Positions 36,779 through 45,700 of a stretch of 64,000 nucleotides of DNA are shown piece by piece. Source of the DNA: Bacteroidales bacterium (GTDB lineage: Bacteria > Bacteroidota > Bacteroidia > Bacteroidales > UBA12077); assembly GCA_016342685.1 (NCBI GenBank), contig JAEINU010000004.1, forward strand, positions 372,001 through 436,000, written 5' to 3'. The position numbers and the translations under genes were made by a program. The stretch's first letter is position 1, and every line of letters begins with the position of its first letter. The notes below the pieces were generated by a model, which searched no databases, was not told the origin of the DNA, and saw only the letters and a list, made by a program, of their open reading frames with translations.

Positions 36779-37082
36779 TAAAACTCCCCATTTTTGGCAT
36801 TTAAAACATTTAAAAGTACGTGTTTTTCGGGCAAATAGTTTGTTTTTAAAAGCTATTATAAAGCAGTCTAAAAAAAAAGCCATCAAAAGAAATTAATATT
36901 CAGATCAATAAGCAAGGAACGTTTAGGCAATTTAATTTTGGTCTAAATTATTTTTACCTTTCATTTTATTAGTTGCAAGTAATAAACCATTTTGAAAATT
37001 AATTTGATATTATTTTAAATTTAGGAATGCATTAAGGCATAATTCGATTTAGTTTTTAACTTTACAATAAAAAAAGTATTAG
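36779..37082. other. 304-base divergent intergenic region, no gene
   Basis: Lies between the sigma-like gene and dgt. It contains a TTAGTTGCA motif (36969-36977) and, toward dgt, TAACTTTA about 25 bases before the ATG, a near match to the -7 box. No RNA gene or terminator is seen. Confidence 0.6.
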
Positions 37083-38417
37083 ATGAACTGGGATAAATTA
37101 CTTTCGGCAAAAAGATTGGGATTAGAAAATCGCGAATTTAAAAATACTGAGGAAATTCGTTCTCAGTTTCAACGTGATTACGATCGTATTATATTCTCAT
37201 CGCCGTTCAGGCGACTACAAGATAAAACGCAGGTGTTTCCTTTACCAGGGAGTGTATTTGTACACAATAGATTAACACATAGTTTAGAAGTTGCAAGTGT
37301 TGGACGATCAATCGCCAATCTTGTTGCACAAGACTTAAGAAATCAGGAGGAGATTAAAAATAAAGAAATATTAAACGAATTAGGATCTATTGTATCCGCA
37401 GCATGCTTAGCCCACGATATGGGGAATCCTCCGTTTGGACATGCAGGTGAAGAGGCTATTTCGAGATATTTTAATGAAGGTAAAGGGCAAAGAATTAAAG
37501 ATGTAGTTACCGAAGAAGAATGGAATGATTTAACTCATTTTGAAGGAAATGCAAACGCACTTAGGCTTTTAACACATCAATTTAAAGGTCGTAGGCTGGG
37601 AGGTTTTGCTTTAACATATTCTACTTTGGCGACTTTAATAAAATATCCTTATGGTACAGATGCAATGCTTCAAGGGAAAAAGAAATTTGGATATTTTCAG
37701 GCAGAAAAGGAAACCTTCCTAAAAATTGCAGAAGAACTTGGATTAAAAAAGATGAGTGAGTCTCCATTAACTTATGCGCGTCATCCGTTGGTTTATTTGG
37801 TTGAGGCGGCCGACGATATTTGTTACGAGATAATGGATATTGAAGACGCTCATAAACTTAAAATATTAGACTCAAAAACAACATTTGATTTATTGCTTGG
37901 TTTTTTTAATGCAGAGACAGATAAGAAATTTTTTAAGAATAAAGACAAAATATTTGAAGAGGTAAGCGATTTAAATGAACAAGTTGCTTATTTAAGAGCG
38001 TCGGTTATAAGTAAATTAATAAATGAAACTGCACAGGTATTTATTCAGAATCACAATAAAATACTAAACGGTGAATTTGAAAAGAGTTTAATAAGCAATT
38101 TGCATGATACCAGTAAAGAGGCATTTAAAAACTGTCAAAAGATAGCAATACGCGATATTTATAACGATCGATCTGTTGTAAAAATTGAACTAACAGGATT
38201 TAATGTTTTGGGTACTTTATTAGATGAGTTTATAACTGCAATATTTCACCCAGAAAGCGATTATTCAAAGAAAATACTCTCAATTTTACCTTCGCAATTT
38301 AGCGTCGAAGGGCTTAGTTTTTACAAAAAAGCAATGTCCGTCGTAGATTTTGTTTCCGGAATGACAGACCTTTATGCTGTTGATTTATACAAAGATATTA
38401 AGGGAATGAATTTATAA
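37083..38417 (+). CDS. dgt: dNTP triphosphohydrolase (dGTPase family)
   Basis: 444 residues, an HD-domain enzyme. Metal ligands are visible as His66 (NRLTHSLEV), His111-Asp112 (LAHDMGNPPFGHAGEEA) and a downstream Asp in VEAADDICYEIMDIEDA. The N terminus (SPFRRLQDKTQVFPLPG) matches the dGTPase type. The enzyme removes triphosphate from dGTP or other dNTPs, affecting nucleotide pools and in some bacteria phage resistance. It is transcribed alone from the divergent region, with a good terminator after the stop. Confidence 0.93.
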   Translation: MNWDKLLSAKRLGLENREFKNTEEIRSQFQRDYDRIIFSSPFRRLQDKTQVFPLPGSVFVHNRLTHSLEVASVGRSIANLVAQDLRNQEEIKNKEILNELGSIVSAACLAHDMGNPPFGHAGEEAISRYFNEGKGQRIKDVVTEEEWNDLTHFEGNANALRLLTHQFKGRRLGGFALTYSTLATLIKYPYGTDAMLQGKKKFGYFQAEKETFLKIAEELGLKKMSESPLTYARHPLVYLVEAADDICYEIMDIEDAHKLKILDSKTTFDLLLGFFNAETDKKFFKNKDKIFEEVSDLNEQVAYLRASVISKLINETAQVFIQNHNKILNGEFEKSLISNLHDTSKEAFKNCQKIAIRDIYNDRSVVKIELTGFNVLGTLLDEFITAIFHPESDYSKKILSILPSQFSVEGLSFYKKAMSVVDFVSGMTDLYAVDLYKDIKGMNL

Positions 38418-38420
38418 AAA

Positions 38421-38450
38421 AAACATCTTGGAAATTTCCCAAGATGTTTT
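38421..38450. terminator. Bidirectional terminator between dgt and the C25 protease gene
   Basis: Eleven-bp stem AAACATCTTGG / CCAAGATGTTT with A- and T-rich flanks on both sides, between two convergent genes. Confidence 0.82.
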
Positions 38451-38475
38451 TAATAGAGTATTAGCTAAAAATTAA

Positions 38476-41400
38476 TTATTCTACATATATTTTCTTACAA
38501 ATAGAATCACCCTTATCTGACGTTAGTTTAATAAAATATACTCCAGAATTTTCATTTGAGATATTTATGCTTGAACTAATATCATTTGTTCCGTTTAATT
38601 TTTTATTCAGAACCTGAACTCCTAATACATTGAAAATACTTAATCTATATTCAGTATTCTCTATATTTTTTATCAACAACTTAAATTTCCCATTCGATGG
38701 ATTTGGGTAAATGGTAAAGTGCTTTTCCTTTAACATAGAAACACCGGTTGTTAGCGACATTGTTTTGTTTACAACAACATCTTCATCTAGAATACTGACA
38801 GTTCCCGAAATTTCATTATAACCTGATTTTATTAATGTATAAGCTACATTATTGGCAGGTTTATTATTTGTAAAATTGGCTTTCCCAGTTTCATCTGATA
38901 GTAAACTATTTGATCCAAAAGTAACTTCTACTCCTTCAATAGGATTATTGTTCTCATCAATTATTTCAAAAGAAACATCATATACAATTGGAGATAAACA
39001 AACATTTATTGTTTTAGTAGAGTTTATATTTATTGCATTTTCAATTGTAGTATAACCTTCTTTAGAAACAGAGAAGTTTTTATTTAAATCAGGGACTAAA
39101 TTGTTAAAAATGAATAAGCCGTTTCCATCGGTTTTAACTGTTTGATCGAGAAAGCTTATTTCTGCATCTTTTACTGGCGCATTATTGCTTTTATCCTTAA
39201 CAATAAATGTTAAATTATACAGTGTTTTGTTAATTCTTATTTCCTCTTCTTTATTATTAAGAATGTTTACGCTTGTCTCAAATAGCTCGTAGCCCTCAGC
39301 AGTAATTTGCAAATGAATATCAATTCCTTCGATAACCTCGTTAAAAGTTACCAACCCATCTGAGTTTGTAATTAATTCTGATTTGTTTAAAAGAACTTTT
39401 GCACCTTGTATTGGTCCGTTTTCTCCGAACACCTTTAAAGAATAATTGAATGCCGAATATGAGCTAATTTCTGCTTTCCAACCTGATTCATTTACCGAGT
39501 TGTCGGAGTTGAATTTAAATGTCAGTGCTCCCTTTTCATTACTAGAAATAATAGTAGTGAGTTTGTTGTAACTACAAAATTGATCGATTAGAGGGCTGCT
39601 TGTATTTTCTCCATCGTAAATAGATAAAACATCGTAACATTCGTTGCTTCCAGACTCTGTTTCAAGAGATAAAAAATTAACCATTAACTTATTATCATTC
39701 TTTGGAGTAAAGGTAATGGAGTAGTTCTCATTGTTATTGTAATTATGATCATTACCACCTGCATCATAAAAATATGCGAAATCGGTTTGAACAATACCCT
39801 GTGCTGAGATAAATATTTCGGGAATCTCTCCAACAATAAATTTTCCATTAAGCTCTTGTGAATAAAAACCTTCAGGATCAATTTTAAAATTTAAATACAA
39901 GCTCTTTCCTAACGGAGCATCTGCGGTAAGTGTAGCATTAAATTTTAGGGTGTCAGTATCGTTTTCATCTAAATCGATATTAACAATTTCAGTATTGGTT
40001 AATTCTAAATATGGATTTTCGCTCATCAAATCACTTGCTAATGCAGAGATATTTGAAATAGCTGAGTTTCCAATATTGCTAACTATACAATAAATTTCAT
40101 TTGATTGATTTGGTTTTAGTATATATTCTTTATTATCAGCAATAGGAACATAAACTTCTTTTATTTTAAGTTTAGGAGCATTAAGGGTTAAATTTAGTTT
40201 TGAATTCCACGAATACTCATTACCATCAACATCTTCTCCTGTAATATTTAATTCAAACAGAGCTGTATGTTGATCTTCAATATTTGATTTAATTTTTAAA
40301 CTAAAAGCATCTTCAATTTCTAATTCGTCAGCTTTATTTATTGTGCCATAAGGTTCTGTATCATCAATAATTGTAATATTTGTATCTAAACTTGTAAGTT
40401 TAACTTTTACGTTTTCTGCTGAATTATTATTTGAGATGTTTTTAAGGTTTATATTAAGATTCACAGTCTCATTATAATCGGCAAGCCCATTATTGTTCCC
40501 AGAATTATCGTTAATAGTAAATGTATTTAAAACCACATAAGGTATATTGGGATTAATCGTAATACGATCTATTAATGGTTGACGATTTTGCTTTGTTATT
40601 ACAAGATCAAGATCACCGGCTTTCTCAAGACTATAAAAAGAAAGATTAACTATTCCTTCGTTATTGGTGAGTTTAGCATCTAGCAATTGACCTTGATATG
40701 AGATTGCTACATACGTATTTTTCTCAGTTGTTACCTGAAAACCATTTGCTCCTAAAGTAATTTCTGAATTATATGAGGCTGATATAGTTTCGGGAATTTT
40801 AACATAAGGTGTTAAGGAAGGATCACCCATTAAATGATATATTTCCCAATAATATAATTTATTGGCCGAAGCTGAAGATTCTACCGCTAAATTGCCGGCT
40901 GTTATCATTTGTCCTTGCGTTATATACCAGTCGTTTTCTCCCTCACTGTTTGAATGAAAGAATCGATCGTAAAAACCTAAATCGCTATTTGCATATGTAG
41001 GATTTGATGATTTCTCTGCCAGTCCTACGCCCCAATAAAAATCTTCATCCCATAAACTACTATTCGAAGCACCAATATATCCTACAGCACCTTTATCTTT
41101 TGCTCTTAATAAAGCCTCGCCAAAACACTCATCATCGTCGAACTTATTTGAAAGACAACAATTACCAATCATTAAAGGATACATATCTTTATTTGTCATA
41201 GATGAAACATGATCGGTTGTAAATGCCGGATTTGCCCAACCACCAGAAAAACAATGGGCTGTATAATTTGCAATTGAAACTCCGTTACTTATGTTTTCGC
41301 GTATTTCGGAAGCTTGATTTTGTGATTCGGGTGATAAATATGAGTAAGTGTTGATACCATTCGAATTATTTAAATAATTCTGAGTTGCATAATTAACCAA

Positions 41401-42597
41401 TCCGTTTCCAACCACTAAATCGTTGCCATGATCATCATGACCAGCAACAACAACAGCATTGTTTAAATACGAAGGATCAGGAATAGTATATTTCTCTACT
41501 TCGAGTGTTTTATTTATTTGTGGTTGTAATTCTTCCACGCTTGTGGCCGAAAAACGACCATAAAATACATCAGGAAGATTGTCATCTGTGTATTCACAAT
41601 AATATAAGTCTGTAACATGGTTTTGTGTAGTTCCGGGGAAAGAAGGAATCTGCTCAACATCACCAACAAATAATATGAATGTAGGAGAAACGCCGTCGGT
41701 AGGATTAGTATATAAATCTTTTAAGTAAGCTTTGATTGTTTCTTTGCTTGTTCCAACATCAGGATTGTCTGTATACGATTCGATTACATTAAAACCTTTT
41801 AACTTTTTCCATTCAATAAAACTTTGCAACGATTCTTGGAATATGGGATCGGAAACGATTACGTACTTAACAGGACTACTTATTAAAGATTTCGATTTTG
41901 TTGGATTTAATGTGTTTGTAAGAATGTTATCGAAATAAGGAGAGTTTAAATTTGTTGAAATATTTACAGAATTATCGTTGTTTATAAATTTAATTTCGAG
42001 TTCTATATTATTTAAGATCTTTAAATTATTTGTAACTGGATTGTACTGAAATGGTGAGATTTCTATATATACTAAATGCTTATTTCTTAAATAACCTCTG
42101 TCTTTAGTCTTTACAATTTTATTTGTGAAATACTTATCTGAAGAATAAATATTTTCGTCCATATGAAAAGGCTGTTCACTTATTTTATCGCTTTTTGAAT
42201 AAGATGGTTGTGCAGGAATAATCGGCGTTTGTACGTTATAATCGTTTAGATTAATTAAATCTTCTTCGTAATCCAGAATTTTACAATGTACTTTTTTATT
42301 TGCAGGAACTTCAATTAATCTGGTAATTATTGGAAGATTTGGTTTTCCCTGATCGTAACTTGTGCTTGTGCCTTTAGAAATAAGTTGTATGAACTTACCT
42401 TTTTTGGTATCTACTTCTTTTAAATCAATATAGGGGATTGATTCTGTTATTTTTATGCCATTTCTTAATTCCTGAATATCTTCAATAATATCGATTTTAT
42501 TTTTTGCCGAATTAAGAGAAATTCTTAAGGATTCTTGTGCGTAAATATTGAGATTAATAAAGCTTATTAATACTAATAATAATGATCGCTTAATCAT
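38476..42597 (-). CDS. Gingipain-like C25 cysteine protease with CUB-like and T9SS sorting domains
   Basis: 1373 residues. Signal peptide MIKRSLLLVLISFINLNIYA, prodomain to about 230, then a C25 catalytic domain. His448 (NYTAHCFSGGW) and the Cys480-Cys481 pair (MIGNCCLSNKF) align with the His-x32-Cys spacing of gingipain RgpB, whose nucleophile is the second Cys, so Cys481 is expected. Ig-like modules follow, then a CUB-like domain (about 950-1040, with CYDVLSIYDGE), three carboxypeptidase-regulatory-like beta sandwiches (about 1045-1290) and a T9SS sorting domain (about 1300-1373, IYPNPSNGKFKLLI). It should be exported by Sec, then secreted or anchored by T9SS. Its role may be nutrient proteolysis or surface processing. 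Confidence 0.93.
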   Translation of the reverse strand: MIKRSLLLVLISFINLNIYAQESLRISLNSAKNKIDIIEDIQELRNGIKITESIPYIDLKEVDTKKGKFIQLISKGTSTSYDQGKPNLPIITRLIEVPANKKVHCKILDYEEDLINLNDYNVQTPIIPAQPSYSKSDKISEQPFHMDENIYSSDKYFTNKIVKTKDRGYLRNKHLVYIEISPFQYNPVTNNLKILNNIELEIKFINNDNSVNISTNLNSPYFDNILTNTLNPTKSKSLISSPVKYVIVSDPIFQESLQSFIEWKKLKGFNVIESYTDNPDVGTSKETIKAYLKDLYTNPTDGVSPTFILFVGDVEQIPSFPGTTQNHVTDLYYCEYTDDNLPDVFYGRFSATSVEELQPQINKTLEVEKYTIPDPSYLNNAVVVAGHDDHGNDLVVGNGLVNYATQNYLNNSNGINTYSYLSPESQNQASEIRENISNGVSIANYTAHCFSGGWANPAFTTDHVSSMTNKDMYPLMIGNCCLSNKFDDDECFGEALLRAKDKGAVGYIGASNSSLWDEDFYWGVGLAEKSSNPTYANSDLGFYDRFFHSNSEGENDWYITQGQMITAGNLAVESSASANKLYYWEIYHLMGDPSLTPYVKIPETISASYNSEITLGANGFQVTTEKNTYVAISYQGQLLDAKLTNNEGIVNLSFYSLEKAGDLDLVITKQNRQPLIDRITINPNIPYVVLNTFTINDNSGNNNGLADYNETVNLNINLKNISNNNSAENVKVKLTSLDTNITIIDDTEPYGTINKADELEIEDAFSLKIKSNIEDQHTALFELNITGEDVDGNEYSWNSKLNLTLNAPKLKIKEVYVPIADNKEYILKPNQSNEIYCIVSNIGNSAISNISALASDLMSENPYLELTNTEIVNIDLDENDTDTLKFNATLTADAPLGKSLYLNFKIDPEGFYSQELNGKFIVGEIPEIFISAQGIVQTDFAYFYDAGGNDHNYNNNENYSITFTPKNDNKLMVNFLSLETESGSNECYDVLSIYDGENTSSPLIDQFCSYNKLTTIISSNEKGALTFKFNSDNSVNESGWKAEISSYSAFNYSLKVFGENGPIQGAKVLLNKSELITNSDGLVTFNEVIEGIDIHLQITAEGYELFETSVNILNNKEEEIRINKTLYNLTFIVKDKSNNAPVKDAEISFLDQTVKTDGNGLFIFNNLVPDLNKNFSVSKEGYTTIENAININSTKTINVCLSPIVYDVSFEIIDENNNPIEGVEVTFGSNSLLSDETGKANFTNNKPANNVAYTLIKSGYNEISGTVSILDEDVVVNKTMSLTTGVSMLKEKHFTIYPNPSNGKFKLLIKNIENTEYRLSIFNVLGVQVLNKKLNGTNDISSSINISNENSGVYFIKLTSDKGDSICKKIYVE

Positions 42598-42669
42598 GAT
42601 TGTTTTGACTTTTTACTGTTATTTAATAGTTTTAATACATTCTATGTACAAAGATTTTAATTGCAATAA

Positions 42670-42695
42670 CAAACCCTGCTGTATTGCAGGGTTTG
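42670..42695 (-). terminator. Hairpin downstream of the large T9SS cargo gene
   Basis: Perfect 10-bp stem CAAACCCTGC / GCAGGGTTTG, 25 bases past the stop at 42720. The T-tract is weak, so termination efficiency is uncertain. Confidence 0.6.
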
Positions 42696-42719
42696 TATTG
42701 ACTTGTTAATTGATTTTAT

Positions 42720-45700
42720 CTATTGAATAAGTAGTTTTTGATTGTAAATTTTCTTGTTATTAATTAGTTGTAAATTATACATTCCATGTTTTGCATTGTC
42801 GATACGAATGCGTTCGTTAAACTGGATGTTGTTTGAATTGAAAGTGTTTGAGTAAACAAGTTTCCCGCTAAGGTCATATAAGTTAACAATTACATCTCCA
42901 CTAATTTGAGCGTCTGTTTTAATTGTAAATTGACCATTCGATGGATTTGGATAGATCATTAAAGAATTTTCGAAATCCTTATCAGAAATACCATTTGTGT
43001 TAATCGTAATCTCTTCTTTGTTTGAGGCTTCAGATTCACCATCAGGATTAGAATAAGTCGCTGTTACATAATAAGTGTAATCTCCATCTTCAAGACTAGT
43101 TTCATCAAGATATGAACTTGTTAGGATATCTGAAATCTGTGCAATTTCTTCATCGTTTCTATATACTTTATAGCCTGTATGAGAACCGTATCCTTCTTCA
43201 TTTGTTTTTTTAGCAATACGAATATCGTCAATAAATAATGCGAAACTATTATTGAATTCATAAACAAATGCTATTTTAACAGATTTGTTGGCGTATTCAC
43301 TTAAATCTAAAACAATTTCTTTCTCGTAATTATTCACATCATCACCTTCGGTTAAGAAAAGAATTTCGTTCCAAGAGCCATTATCTTCAACAAGAACATG
43401 GAATTTGGTAAAATAGTACGTTCCTTCATAATCACCATTAACATAATATAGCCAGAATCTTAACTCATCTTCATTTTCAATATTTATTTCTGGAGTAATT
43501 AACCAGTTAAAATCTTTTGCAGAATAATTAACTCCTGCAGAGTTTTTCCCGTTATATATTATTTCAGGATGTGCTGTTGTTCCAAATGAGTTTTCATTAG
43601 CGCTAAACCAACTATCATCGTCGTTACCTACAGTTTGTAAATCAGAGCCGTCAATATTTGTATTGCGTTTAATTTCCCAATTTGCAGGAGGCCATGTTCC
43701 TTCAAAATCTTCCATTAGTTTTATTCCTGTAGGATTCTTCCAATTTAACTCTACATTATTGTCATTAACAATATTTGCAGTAAGGTTTTTAGGAGTATCA
43801 TATAATGGGTTTGAAACTGTAATTGTAAACTTCTGAATTGTTGTTTCGAACCCATCGCTTACAGTTAACTCAATATCGAAATCACCAGCTTCTGTAGGTG
43901 TCCCTGATAAAGTTTCAGTATCTTCTCCGTTTGCTGTTAAGTTTAACCACGAAGGTAATGTATTATTAAAACCAATAGTTACATTATCCTCATCGGCATC
44001 TTTTACTGAAATATCATATAAATATGCAATGCCTCTTCTGGCTGAAGTAATTTCTTCAGATGTAAATTCAGGAGCTGTATTTGCAAATGCAGAAACACTA
44101 ATGGTAAATGTTTGTTCGGCATTTTCTTTTCCGTCCGAAGCAGTTAATTTTACATTGTGAGTTCCAACATGTTCGGTAAGTGGTTTTCCTGATAAGCTTG
44201 CTGTACCATCTTCGTTATCGGTTAAAGTTAACCAAGCAGGAGTGCTTTCGCTTGTAATCGTTAGCTTATCGAAATTATCGTCGTTAACTTTAATGTTATA
44301 TAAGTAATCACGATTTTCAGAAGCTTCTAACAATGCGGTAGAAATAAAATTAGGAGCATCATTAATTTCTGAGAAATCATATAAGCAAAGATCATCAACC
44401 ATAAAAATGAAGTTGTTAAACGAAACACATTGAATGGCCACATAAACATTTTCACCTTTAAATTCAGATAAATCGAAATTGTATTTAGTCCATTCACTTG
44501 CAGGTGCTTCAATTGGGTTTGTTGTTCCAGAAATAATTTTGAAATCGGATGGTTGATAACCAGTTGTTGAAACCGCAACATTAAACTTCTCTAATAAACC
44601 TGATTGATCTGTAGATGATTTTGCCCAGAATGAGAATTCAGGATTTTCTCCAAGATTACCATGAGGGGAAATTAACCAGTCGTTGTTCGAAACAGGATCA
44701 GCAGTACTTCCTCTGGCAGCAATACTAGCAAGGAATTTATTTTTTGAATGTGGTGTAAAACCTTCTGCACTTACTGCTTTTGGATTGAAAACGATAAATG
44801 CAAGTGAATCTCCTTCGTGTGGAAAATCAAAATCGGACCATCCCCAGGTTGGAAGTTTATCTGCATTTATAGTGCGCCATGGAATTGGTGTTGTAGCAAA
44901 ATCTTCCATTTCTTCAATATCCCATAGTGTGAAATCTTCGGAATGAGCTTTACCTGTTAAGTCAATCTTAAATGTTTCTCCAGATGAGCAAATGATCGTA
45001 AATTTGTCAGTATCGGAACCCGCATCTGTAGGATTGTAATCGAATGAAAATGTATATGTTTCATTTTCTAATAAAGCAACATCTTCTTTAACAAATGATG
45101 TAGAGAACTCACCACTAGAAAGGTTTGCCGAAGTAATTTCTAATGTTCCAACCCCAATATTAATGATTTCAAAAATATTTTCTGATGAAGCTGTTTGTCC
45201 AAAATCGACAACGCCTGCTTCCCATGCTGTATTGTTAATTTCTGCTACAGGAGTAGTAGGGCGTGCTTGGATACTTATAGCATCAAGACCAACACCATAA
45301 GCTTTTTGAACATTTCCATCAGAAACATAATGCCAGCGCAGGTAAACATTATCTCCTGCATAATCAGAAAGGTTTACAATTTCTCTTTGATATTCTGTCA
45401 TTGCTTTTTCTGGGGATAGGGTTCTTAAAGTAGTCCATGTTTTTCCAAAATCTGTTGAAACCTCAAAATAGCTTGTATCATGTTCTGCCACCTTTGAATT
45501 TTTCTCTGGAGCATCAATGTCATCATTTTTCCAATAAAAGTGAATACAGAAATCAGATGGTAGATTTATAGGAGCAGTCATTAGTACTGCGTCGGTTGTA
45601 TTAGGTGTAGTTCTAGCAGAAAGATCTCCCATATATGCTTCGGCTCCCGAAAACCAATTATTTACAATCCAACCAGGATTTTGTTCATCTTTTTCAAATC

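Noticed and set aside
36779-36886. Longer start for the sigma-like gene at 36886.
   Set aside because: The extra 36 residues are hydrophobic and Lys/Phe/Cys-rich without family resemblance, and the ATG at 36778 begins directly before the recognisable part.
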